DNA of 64,000 nt from Brugia malayi (Eukaryota > Nematoda > Chromadorea > Rhabditida > Onchocercidae): assembly GCF_000002995.4 (NCBI RefSeq), contig NW_025062477.1, positions 8,528,649 to 8,592,648 on the forward strand. Direction: 5' to 3'. Position 1 is the stretch's first letter, and each line of letters opens with the position of its first letter. Below are positions 41,138 through 58,100 of this stretch, piece by piece. Both the position numbers and the translations under genes were made by a program. The notes below the pieces were generated by a model that saw only the letters and a list, made by a program, of their open reading frames with translations, was not told where the DNA came from and made no database searches.

Positions 41138-44100
41138 GACACATTACATCACCGAAAACATCTCGGTAAATTTGCATTATCGCCTACTACTTCCAATTCT
41201 TTCCGTATGGTGAGTTAAGAATTGTTTGCAGAATTATTAAATTTAAATTTTAAATTTTATTTTTGCAATATGAAAATCCAAAATTTTTGTCTTAAACTTC
41301 AGATACCTTTCAGGCAATCTTAAACTAATCAGTTCTTTTTTTTAAAAAAAAATTATTTCATAAAATGAGTACATATTTCAGATGACGGAATTTCCAGGCC
41401 ATCATCAAGCTCGAAGACGTCGTCGAGGTGAGATAGTGAATCCAGCAAACACTTTGGATGGTTTGGTCGCCAAACGTGCTGATGATGTGGGCGCCAGGGA
41501 TAGCCTCTATAAGCGTTATCTGACCGAAGCTGAGGCAATTGAAGCGCCATGCGATGATCAGGAAATGAAGATTTCTTGTTTACAGCAATAATTTTGCATA
41601 ATTTAAACATAGATCCAAAAATGAAAGTATCCGACTTTTTTCCAAATAGAAATAATTTCATGAACTATTACAGCGTATCGGAATAGATCCGGACGTGTCA
41701 ACAAGGACTTGTTCCGTTTGTGGTTACCAGGGGAAATGGGTTTCGGAAATGATCAGACATAAGCGCGTTCATACTAACGAACGCCCATTTCGTTGTAAAT
41801 ACTGCTCCCGGACAAGCAAATGGAAAGCTGATCTCGTTAGACATGTTGCTAGTATGCTAAACCAATTTCCTTTTTTTTTGTAACTTCATTCTAGCTATAG
41901 CTCGCGAACAAATTGAGCCTTGTGTACCACCTTGAAGACTAATGCCTCATATTTATTTGATAGAGCTTTCACTTAACCTATTCTGCACATAGCTATCATT
42001 CACAAAATTTGAATCAAATTTGTGCTGCATGGAGATATCCCAGCACATAAGTGATGGCTGGCATATCTTTCTATTAAGCTTTAACAAAACATACAGAAAA
42101 AGGATTAGAAGAGACAGATTAAACTATTTGTTTGTAGAAACGCATGGAATACGAGTGGTTTCAAAGTATAGCCGAAGCAAAACATTTCATAATAGCACTT
42201 CAACTTTCAATATGACAACCAGTACAAATGAATCAAATGGAAAAAAGCGGAATTGTGCAGAAGTAAATGTCTCCCACTGTTAATCATTACTTAAATTTAA
42301 AGCATTATCGCAATGCAACAGTTAGCAATGCTTATCCTACATGCCAAGATTTTATGTTCATTGAAGCGATCGAGAGATTCTGTTTGTTACTTTAATCTAC
42401 ACACAAATGCTTTCTCCCACACCGTCTTGATATTTCACTGCTGCATTGCCGTCATTTACTTAAAGCTATTACAGATACTCACAGATTTGAAAAATGATAA
42501 AGATATTATGCTAAGATGCAGAAAGCCTAAAACACTTCGATTGCCGATTATGTATCGATGCGTTATTTGCTTGTTTGAACAGGTTGTTAACTTCAAGAAT
42601 CTTCCAAACACATCACTGTAATAATTTTTAGCTTAGGATCCCGTGCTTTTCTGATTTTAGGACTCGCTACTTGTTTTGATGAGCCATCTGAAGAATGCGC
42701 ATAATGCATTGCCGTACGAATGCCACTCATGTGGTAACTCTTTCATGGATGCTCACACAACTATGAAACATTTCATTGAAAAGACAACATGCAAAAGAGA
42801 TGATCTCAAAATTAATATTGCTCCTCCGTACATTGTAAAAAATAATTTTAGTAAGTTCATTGTTTCTTTTTCGATGAATCTTATATTGCCAAATTAACCT
42901 ATGACGAATATTTTCTTCTTTGTTTTTCAAATATTTCAAACTTTTCAAACAGATCTGCGAAACACTTTCAGATTTAAAGCCATCATTTGCACTCCTTGAT
43001 GAAGCTGCTAAACAAGCTGCTCAAGAACTAATTGGTAAAAGTCCGGCAATTACTTCATCAATCATAGCGCAAAATTTATCTTTGCCAGCAGTATCAGCTT
43101 ATAGACACAACCATAATCAAACTGGTATGTGAAGGGTCTGGAAATATTGCTGTATTATAATTGCTTGAGATGCTACAAGAGGGAATTAATCAATACTGCT
43201 TTACCAGCTTTTAATTTTTTAGCATAAGCATCTGCACTTACACACAAAAGCATGTTTACCCTCATTAAAAGTAACTAATAGTACAAGAAAATGGCAAATA
43301 TTGAAGTAACAATTTTAGAGGATTTGATTCTCGCATCATTTTTATTATATTACCGATGGAATTGATGTCGCTTTAGACTTGAAATCATTTCTAACCTTTC
43401 TGACCTTTTTAGAAATAATCTATAATTGCATATTTTGTAACTGGACTGCAAAGAAAATGTCTATTATAGAAAATCATATGCGCATGCATACCACAGGTCC
43501 ATCACTTCTGAGACAAGGTGTAGATGGAACCACTGCAAATACCGCTGAGACTCAAATGAAAGTGAATGCCGACAGTACCGCTATGACACAGCAGGTATTC
43601 ATATATAGTTTCTGTTCCTTTCTAAATTCCAATTTAATTACTCCTTAAGTTTTTCCGCTTCATGTTTTAACCGAAATTTTGCATGCTCATCATAGCATGA
43701 ATTATTCCAGGTAACAACGACATCAAAATTTTTTGATTTGGAAGCAGTATTATCAGTAGTGAAACAACAGGCTGCATTCGATCCACTAGTAATTTATTTA
43801 TTATAAAGATATTTCAAACCAAAAATAATTCTGGTATAAGAATTTACAAGAAAATTTGCAAGAACAGAAGCATTAAAAAAGATATCAGGAATTCACTTGA
43901 ATTATGGCGAATTCATTTCTTAGAAAATCCAGTCAGAGTTGCACCTATTCTATTTGCAGTATTATTACATATCAGACACATACAAATAAAATTCACTTTA
44001 TCCACCATTTGTCTGTTTAGTTTAAGCCATATGATTTTTGAAGATTTTCTTCGTAAAACGTTTTCTTAAATTACTGGGAACTCGCAAAAATTAGCCAACT

Positions 44101-45483
44101 TATTTGTCAATACTGACATCTTGTAAGATTTACTGTTTTACTCTCTTAATGCTGTGGGTTCAGTGAATTAATCAGTTCTAACTGATATTTAAGAAGTAAT
44201 TGACACAATAGAACAAAACATAATATACCGTACTGATTTTTGCTTTCGATTCAAGTAGAAGAGTTATTAGGTTATCTGTTGAAGAAATTACGGTAACAAA
44301 AAGCAAATGCTTTAGATACAAAAACATTAAAACATTTTTTTTTATCATTTGCAGCTAGTTGTATGTTTTAAAAATCAAAAAAAAAAAAAAAAGATTTTTA
44401 TCCATAAATCTATAATTTTCAATCACACGGAACTTTTTCCTTTATTAGACTTTTCCTAATTTTCGAACTCGTAAGACGAAATCAAGGAAGAAAAGAAACG
44501 ATACACTTTTTAATTTTAGAAGATTAAAATTTGTCCACACTCGAATGTAATAAATTTACTCTCAAAACCTTGCAACTATCTTCAGATGTAGACCACAAAA
44601 ATTTTCAGCTCATACTGTAACGATCTGTTTGAAAAAATATTAAAGTAATATCCGCAAAAAGCTATACTTGAGAGATTAATTTATCCAAACTTTTTATAAC
44701 CATTTGAATGTCGGTTGTGTTTGGTCAAAAAAATATTCCTCTAATGTGATCCAAATGCATTTCGATTTGATAAACTATTAAACACTTGATAAAGTATTAT
44801 AGAATTCCTCGATAGTTATTAATTACCGTAATGAATTGATTTTTGGGAAATTTCAGAATTTTATAACTCACAGAAATCTCCCACATTCTCGATTTCAGTT
44901 TTCGATGCGAGCGCTAGCATTGGCTCCTACATTGCTATCAGAATGGATATCGCCTGGTCCCTCGGCTTTTAAGCAAGTAACTTCAATTCCGGAGGAGATT
45001 ATACCAGTTACAGGTTTCATTTCCTATCCAGAAATTCACGGGAATCAGCAAAAAAAGACTGTCCAAGAACTCAATTCTTTATTCCCTGCTAACATTAACA
45101 ATATTTCGTGTAATTCAGTGACGGTAATTTCAAACTTCAATTCTAACAGTATTTTTAAAAACCTTTGTTTCATGAATCCTGCCTCACTACACGTCCCGGA
45201 AGAGTCCAACACAAATTCTAAGGTGTCTGATGTTAGCTCATTATCACCTAGTTACCAGATTTCTGAGGGTGTTATCAAAGCTATTCAACATTATCGCCAA
45301 CGACGTAATGCATTTTTTCCACCAGTTCCCTCAGCAGAAAGCAGAACCCAGAGAACAGACAGCCTTCCAGAGCCGCCAGAAGATAAAACGAATCCGAAAA
45401 ATGAATCAGATGCAGTTCACGATATAAATATAACGAAAAAGAATGAGGATGATTTTGTTGATGTTGTGCAACTTGATGGTTGA
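41138..45483 (+). CDS. Multi-C2H2 zinc-finger protein, probable transcription regulator
   Basis: Exons: 41138-41209, 41382-41561, 41674-41851, 42138-42262, 42475-42582, 42661-42850, 42972-43124, 43413-43594, 43711-43788 and 44857-45483 (TGA). Fingers in order: CSVCGYQGKWVSEMIRHKRV-H; CKYCSRTSKWKADLVRHVAK-TH; CVICLFEQDSLLVLMSHLKN-AH, split by an intron; a degenerate CHSC...H...C finger; and CIFCNWTAKKMSIIENHMRM-H. Fingers 1 and 2 are joined by a TNERPFR linker, as in DNA-binding arrays. The first exon has LHHRKHLGK, the His half of another finger, so an upstream exon is probably missing. The C-terminal 208 residues are Ser/Pro/Asn-rich and disordered, ending acidic (EDDFVDVVQLDG). The junction after 41561 lacks a GT donor (see findings). 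It likely acts in the nucleus; the fingers have a REST-like look, but no specific orthologue can be named. Confidence 0.83.
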
Positions 45484-48400
45484 ACTAAAACTTGCGCTTA
45501 TTCATCAATTATTTAAATTCGTTGAATATACCGATCCTTTTATAAGAAGTAAAAAGAGTTGCGGAAAGGAGGCAGATTAGCAAACAAAAGTAAAAAGATT
45601 AGAACCAGTTCTTATAAGCAGTATTTATTTACTCTCTGTGGATACTTGCTAGTGTATAGAATTTATCAACATTTAAGGAAATGTAAAGAAATGTATAGAC
45701 TTTATTAACATTTAAAGAAATTTTTTTTATATTTGGGAGTTTGTTTACAACTTCAACTTCTTTCTATGAAAAAAATGTCTTTCATTCACTTACTCAATAG
45801 AATGTTGTCTTGAATTTTCTTGTTCCAGTTTTCATAATTATTATATTTGTTTACTGTTTTCATTACTGCATTTCTCTCTCACTGTTTATTGAATTGCTCT
45901 CCCATAAGTTCTGACACTGTTAATCATAATCCATAGTAATCATAATCCACCTAGGAAGTATATTCCATTCTGAAATTCCGAAGAAAAAAATTCTAGTTAG
46001 CTTGGAGTAAAAATAAAAATCTAGAAACTCAAAAGACGCAACAGTAAGGAAATCGGAAAAGTAAGGCCGATAGCTGAATTTGATCACATTCTCCCAGATC
46101 TGTCAGAAAAAAATTTAGTTATTATTTGATTTTGTTTAGCTAACTTCATGAGCTTCCATCATTCTTGGCTTTGATATTGATTTCAATGTTTATAACTTTG
46201 ATGCATACTCATGTCTTGTAAAATGTGCAATAATGTGCAATAACGTATGATATGAAATATTTTTTAAATTTATGGCGTTTATTTGTGATCTAGTTTCATC
46301 TAATTCAAACTATCCAGTCATTATAAAAAGCCTTAGGCTGGAATTATCTATTCTGATCTCTGTAAAAGGAACAATGATGATTATTAGTCACACAGTATTA
46401 GAATTACCACAAGAATTTCAAATAAGCAAACGGATGTCACCAACTGATTAACTAAAACATAAATATCCTTGTACGAATTTAGTTTTTCTTCGCATCTGAA
46501 ATCTGTTATAATTGCTGCTTTTTTCTGTACAGACAGTTTTTCTTGAAATATAGAATGGTTATTGTCATACTGCAGTAAAGTTCTTTCATCATTCTGTTTA
46601 CCGAAAATTATTCAATTCAATTGATATTCAATTAGATTTCCTAACATAAAAAAATATAAGTTGAGGACAGATTACACTTATAAGTATGATATCAAAATGT
46701 CTTCAATTTGTTTTCCAAATCCAAAATATAATTTTAATGTGATGAGATTTTTTCCAAAAATTCCAAATTTTTAACGTAGAGTTGCTTACTTAATGCGTCT
46801 AATACAGTACCAATCCGTGACCCATCAGCATATTCGTTAGGTAAAATCTACAGTAAATTGAGACTTTAAATTAACCCCAAATAAGTTATTTGGGGTTAAT
46901 TTAAAGTTAGGTCCTATTTTTATCTTATTGAGTTTTATTTGGCTTAATAGTTATCAGGTTATTATGGATAATTTCTTATATTTTTTTTTTTGTTGTATTT
47001 GTTTTGTTTAGATTTTTTAGCTGGATGATCAGGCTCCTCTCTTGGCTAATAGATGGGTCACGCTTTCTCTAATGTAATTTTCTGTGTTGCGCTTTATAAG
47101 GAAATACTTCCTCCGGAAAAAGGAAAGAAAACCTACTTAAACTGAAACTTATCATGCTGACAACGAGTAACGAAACAGTTTCTGGAATAATAGACGGATT
47201 CACTTTCCTTAACGTATATTTCTGCATGCCATTTTTAGCGATTTTTGTGGTGTGAGGGGTTAGTGTACTTTTTGAGACTTACGTACTCACCTTAGTGACT
47301 TCAGTGACTGATAAAATATTTGCTTTGGAGATACAATCTCTTCTTCTTCCACTTCCCTCACTTTATCAGTTAATTAATTGGCGATATGTACTACAAGTTC
47401 AGTGTTTCATCTTGTTGCTTTCTTCCCGCTTTCACTTTTTTAATATATTCTTAAATCAATAAATCTTTAACTACTTGTGAAAATGACGCTCAAATAAAAG
47501 TAACCATAGTTATCATGGGTCTTGGTATGAATTCACTTCTTTTAGGGAATGGTGTTTAGAATTGAGATTGCCTAATCTGTCTAAATTTATAGTGAGAACA
47601 GTTCTCTTGATGTGTTGGATGTACTAGTTCAGTACATCATGTTTTATGAGATAATACAGTTGATCTAGCTTGAGATGTGACCTCTGATCAGTAGAAAATT
47701 ATAATAACATTGTATGCCTTCATTTCCAAACAGCACAATTTCTAATCCACAAAAACCAATTACGTATTTTTAAATGATGTATTTGTCAAGGTATTAGATT
47801 TGTCAGGTTGAAATTATTTATATTTTTGCAGTGATAATCATTACAGAATTTAAGAAACTTGTTCTTAAAGAGAGAAATTTAGGACCGTTCCGGATTCGGT
47901 TCTTTCTTAACTTTTGGTACTTATCACCCATCAGTGATGTACTTATGCTCGTCTGAAATATTCATTGGATAATATGCAAGAAAGTTAATATAGGAAAGAC
48001 AGAGTTTTTGGCTTTTTTCTTTCCAAATTTGTGAACTTTTGAAATATATGAAGAACAATGAGAAAAAAGGTTTTAGATTAGTTAGTGTCTGAATCGCTTA
48101 AATTTGATAGCGAATGAGATATTTAGACCGAAGCTTGGTGTAAGCTTTTGTTCTCTTTATTTTGAAAGCATTCAATGCTCATCATGCGAGAAAATATTTT
48201 TTTTTTTTAGTAAAAGTTGTAGTATTGCTATCAATGAAAGGTCTTATAGAATACACAAATAGGTGTTGGATGATGCGTAAAAGTTCAAAAGATGCAATAT
48301 GTTCTCAATTTTCTCATTCCTTAAAAGAAGATCCATCTTCTATAAAACGGGGAGAATAAATTAGTTAATCGAACATCTTTACTTGGCAGTTTTTTGATTT

Positions 48401-49194
48401 AAAGTTTTTGAAAATTCAGTTTATCATTTGCTAGTAAAAATTGCATTTCCTCTCCTATTTTCCCATCATTTTAATTATCTATTCGTTAAAGATTGCTTGC
48501 ACAGATTTTTTTCTTTTTACATGTATTTTTTTAAATAGTAATTTTTTCTTGGTTATGCAAATCATTAAAAGCTTGGCAGCGTTCATGTAAAGTTTGAATG
48601 TTGAATCTTTTCATGTGTCAAGAAAGGATTTTTAAAATGTGGAAAGTTCATGGCTAAAAAGGATTTCTACTATTCTACTATTTGTGTTGTCTGCTAATTA
48701 ATTGATTTTTTTGTCATTGAGCATGCAAAACTTTTTAAATTATTCTAGTTTTTATATATTATGTGAAGGTTAGAAAAATGCATGAGTTGATTTTTCCTAC
48801 TTCTACTGTACATAATGCTTGACAGATAGTAAGTTTGAGTTATTTTTAATCATTAAAATAGTAGTAATTTTGTTCACCGTCAATCCGTTATGAAATAGGC
48901 CACATATTATATGAGTTTTGTTTTCCCTTTTTCACCGTTGTCTATTCAATCCAGTATAATGAAATCACTAACCATAATGAGATTTCCTGAAATTTGTTTT
49001 ATTTTTCCTAATTGAAAGCTATTTTTTATACTAGTTTTACGGCGATTAATTTCTTCAAACCCTTATTCTTCTCATATCTTTATGTGCTCTTTATGTGCCT
49101 TGAAGCAAGTGTGTCAGCATTTTGAAGCCCTTGATTTTCACATTTTTTACTTCTAGAAACTTGATTTTAGGAATAATTTTGAAGTAGTTAATAG
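45484..49194. other. Intergenic, zinc-finger gene to RSPRY1
   Basis: About 3.7 kb of AT-rich DNA with no supportable exon. It contains the 3' flank of the zinc-finger gene, a 22-bp perfect palindrome at 46863-46907, T-homopolymers near 46979 and 48200, and an acceptor-like TTGATTTTAG (about 49161-49170) that is a likely trans-splice site for RSPRY1. Confidence 0.55.
46863..46907. repeat. Perfect palindrome, 22-bp arms, 1-nt centre
   Basis: ACTTTAAATTAACCCCAAAT-AA (46863-46884) is followed after one G by its exact reverse complement (46886-46907). It is too tight for a miRNA precursor; a cruciform or transposon-tip remnant is more likely. Confidence 0.95.
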
Positions 49195-53634
<4,440 letters not shown>

Positions 53635-55166
53635 TGTACATTTACATTCCTTATAATAAACATTCCATAAGTGAAGTTTTTGGAAGTTCTAAACATAAAT
53701 TTCTGATGTAAATATGTATTTGAATGGTGGAAATTCTGAATGTTATTTTTTTTATCAGTTATTTTTTGCATACAGTTAGAGTTGTTAAAAGTGAGATTGG
53801 TTATCTTCTAGTCTTCAGAAGAGCGAAAAATGAAAGATAACGTACGGGAAAAGAAAGAAAATACTCTACTAGTATTTTCTTTTTTTTCTTTTCTTTTCTT
53901 TTTTTTTTTTTTCAAAGAAGAAGAAAAAAAATAGTTAATCATTGTAAATTCCTTTTTTGACAGTAACATTCAAATTCATGTTAACTCAAAAATATTTTTA
54001 TATCAGAGCAAATGGTAATTTCTTTATTACTTGAGCATAAATCAAGTCCTTGACTGTATTCTTGAATATAAAAACTGTACAGATTGGATTATTATTCAAA
54101 CCTAGGCACTTTGCCTGTTAAGCAGTAATAATTTTCCCTAATTCCGTTTTATTTTCAAATGGTGCTATGCTATGTATAGTTTTTGTTACCAGTGAATTCA
54201 GAATTTTGGTGAGAAATTAAACCTTCTTTGTTGCGTCTTAATGTGATCCTAGCATTTCCTTATCTGTTTATTTGTCATTTCCTTGATAAATGTAGATTTT
54301 TTGTAATAAACTGTACTGTTGAAATTTATTCAGATGAGTCAGTTAATGAAAAGGTTTTCACTTAATTCGGATTTTCTTTTTAATCAGTCTTTTACAGTTC
54401 CGATATTAATATGGGAGAGAAACTCTATATTATGCTTTGTGTTTTCCATGCATGTTTACATTTCATTTCGTTTTATCATTTTAGAGCGGTTAGCGAAAAG
54501 AATGCTTCCATTACTTTTAAAGCTTTCGCTTTTTTCCTTTTTTGAAATATTTTAATTTTGCATGTAATTAAGTTTGAATTGCAGTGAATTTTGTATGGCG
54601 TCAATTTTTTGATAAAGTTTTGTTTCGACTATTGATGATGTTAGAATTATTACGCTGAAGTTGGTTTTCTAGTTTGATTTTCTATTCTTTTCAACTTTTT
54701 GTTGAAAATGGCATGCTAATATCATAATTAGACCAGCTTCCCGAATTGTATTAAATCATTTCTCGATACCATCATGGATCCAGATGATGTTGTATGAGCT
54801 ATAATTTACCATAAATTTGTGAGCAAGAATTTGCCTATTTTCCGAAGTTTTTCCAAAATTGCATTGTTGGTACTTTTGCATAACACGAAAATAAATTATT
54901 ATGTCAGTGTCAATTCTTTCCCCTGTTTCAGTTATGACTAGTTTCTATTTCTGTTTCAGTATTAGCAAACTTAGAAGTGAAGCTAGGTAACGTATTCCAT
55001 ACATGAAAGTTCAGCTGAAGTTTTAGTGTAGTAAATTTGCATGAATGGACTTTATGATAGATATTTTACGGATATCGTGCAGATCTTTCTTTGCTCCTAG
55101 TCTTTCAACTGCTTAAACATATAAATATCATCTCGTTGTTTGTTTTCAGTTTCAGATTTAAGAAAT
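53635..55166. other. Intergenic, RSPRY1 to GTF3C1
   Basis: 1.5 kb with no exon seen. It contains a T/C-rich tract at about 53877-53912 (TTTTTTTCTTTTCTTTTC-like), AATAAA near 53656, and near its end TGTTTTCAGTTTCAG, a likely trans-splice acceptor for GTF3C1. Confidence 0.6.
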
Positions 55167-58100
55167 ATGGCTTCTGTTACAAAGATTAATCGAAAGCGAA
55201 AAAGCAGGATAGAGCTTCTTGATGAAGTGGAAATCATCAGTATTCAAGAGAATGAGGCTGGAGATGTGCTTGATAGTGTATCCAGTCCAATAAATACATC
55301 TGTAACATTTCCTTATCCGTACATTCAGTTCTGTTTTACATTTTTCATGTTTGTAAGATTAAATGTCGAACTATAAAAATATGTAGCAAAATTTGCGAGT
55401 AAGTTTATAAAAATGAATACTAGCACTTCTTTCATTTTAGGACGTTCACGAAGCTTGCACATCTAAAGCATATCGTTGCCTTCTGAACATCAATAATAGT
55501 AAGTTGATGAAATAATTCAAAATTTGAGGTGATATTTTATATTTCAACCAATCGGATACATTGCACAGGGAGAAACAATGTGATTCTTTAGAGGATCTTA
55601 TAAATTTGATAGTTTTACATTTGCTTCACTTTTTAAAAAGTGATCTAATGTTCAGAAAATGCTTACCTTCCATACAAAGAAGGTGAGTGGTCGCCACTGT
55701 TTCTATATCGTACTCCGTTCGATCTGACACTGGCAGCAATACGGCAGTCTGGTTCTGAAGGCATAGGACGTTATGAAATCGGAAAAACTTATGGAATGGA
55801 TACAAGGGCGAAAGCTGGAAATCGTCGAGTCTCAGCAAATATCGTGAATGGAATAAAATCATTTCCTGATCATTTTGGACAATATCAGAAAATGGAAGGC
55901 AAAATCAGATGCATAAAGTGAAATTTTTATTCTAAATATTGATACGGAAATATTTATATTATGTAATACTTAAGACTTCTTTTCCAGGTATTACTGGAAA
56001 GTAGCTGCTCATCCAGAGAGTTTCATTTATCTTTTTAAAAACTGGAAAGAGGTGGTCGGTGATGATTGTCCGTTTAGGATTGGCGAAGTTCTGAAGTTTC
56101 CGAATACTAATTTGAGTACGTTTTTAAAATGTGCCTGTTTTAAATTAAAGTAATAGTCAAATTCTATTTTTTAAAAAGAATTTTATACTAAGATTAAAAA
56201 TTTTTAAGCCAGTTGTTCACATTGATTCAGGCACTCTACGAATGAGTGATGTTTCATTGCGACGATTAATTGATATAATGAAAGTTCTGAAGGAACATCG
56301 TGTTATTGTAACAATTCATCATTTTATGAAAATTATCACAGATATAGAACTTGGATATGGTCTTCGCTATCAGGTGTTTTATGTATTCTTCGACTACTAA
56401 AAGTTTTTTTCTGTTGAAAATAAATATATGAATATAGTAGTATTTGAAACTGCTTCAGTTTATCCTCAAGAAAACAAAACGAGTTAAAAATTTTTTAAAT
56501 TTTCTATTTTTCCTTATGCAAACGTCTTATCGCGTTGTATATTTTTTTGCAACAACTAATTTTTTCTATCATTTAGATTGATAAAAAGTCTTTGTTGAAA
56601 TGTTTGAAAGCACTTGAAAAGAAGGGCTATCTACACATGTTCCAGACCGTTGTTGTTGAGGAATTTCGATCGAATAAAGTAAATCTTTACTTTGTTAGTG
56701 TGTTGTTTTTTAAATAACGTGGACATCACTTCCACAATTTAAATTTCATTATTTAAATGAGGAGACGAAGTGATTGGTAGAAGCACTTGGACACGTAAAT
56801 ACCATTGAATTTTGAATTGATTAAAAGATATTTCCTATATAAATTGAATAAAATATGTTTCAATTTTAGATTTTGGTTATCACTGAAAGTGACATAGCTA
56901 AAGCGTCACATCCAGAAGTGGAAGCAGCTATCCGCGTAACGATTAGTGAATATAATGAAAGGGGACGTGTATTTCCACATGGGCAGTTGAGGTTTGTTAT
57001 AAGGGATGCATGAGTTTTGCAGATTTACTGCTCCAGTTATTTGGAAATATCCACTATTATTTTTGCTGTTTCTTGTCTTTTTTTTTTTTTCAGTTCAATT
57101 TTTTCTTTTTGTCCACTTTGTTCTTTGCATGTTAAACAAGCTGAAGTTTCACTCAAAAATTTTCAAATACTAAATGCATTTTCGAGTGCTGTTCAAATGC
57201 TGTTTACCAAAGGCTCGCTATATGTGCAAACCTTTGGTAAAGAATTTTTTTTTTTTCAAATTGTTTATGCATATAGTAATTTATAGCACAATGTTAAATT
57301 AAAAAGGTAAGGAAGTTTAGAAAATCATTTTGCAGACTCAGTCATAAGAAATCAGAGAAAGACGGTGAGAAATCATCTGATTTCACCTTGGAAGATGCTG
57401 TAAGTACTTTTTCTTATACATTTTTTAACAAAATTAATATCGTAAAAATACGCTACTTCCGTTTTTGTTATAAATGTCACACATCTAATTGTCCTTCATT
57501 TCCAAATTTGCCTCCTAATCACGTTGAAAACAGTATTGACTGTCATTTGCGAGATATGTTATAAATGACTAATTTCAAAGTGGATAGTTTTTCTTCCTTT
57601 TTTTTTTTTCCTTTATAAGCGTGTTCAGTTAGTGAAAATCGTAATTTATGAAGGGTAATGAACTTGTGTGGAAATAATAATTATGACACGTCAAAAATAA
57701 TAAAAGTCCTCGTGAAAAAAATTGTTGGTTGCAGTGTCATCGATTGACATAATCTAATGAATGATACTGCAGGAAATCCTTGAAAATGACAGTTTAAAAG
57801 AAATGACGGTTGATAAAAGATTGGCAATGTTTCGATTGCAAATGATGCGACGCTTATCTATCATTTTTCCTGAGCAACAATGTTATGTATGAAATTTACT
57901 CGTCTTACATTTGTTGTATTGGCAGCAGAATTACTAATAATAGCTTTTTTAGTGTCTCAAGAAATGCATTTGTTTATGATGAAGTATTTCTTTTATAACT
58001 TTTCTTGGATATTTGTTAACATACTAGGAAATTTGTCTATTGAGCTTAAGGCTCTGTTTATTAAAACCAATTATGAAGGAGGCTTGTGATCAAATGTTTG

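Noticed and set aside
41353..41661. 102-codon minus-strand open frame
   Set aside because: Exact antisense of the zinc-finger exon at 41382-41561, which has the coding support.
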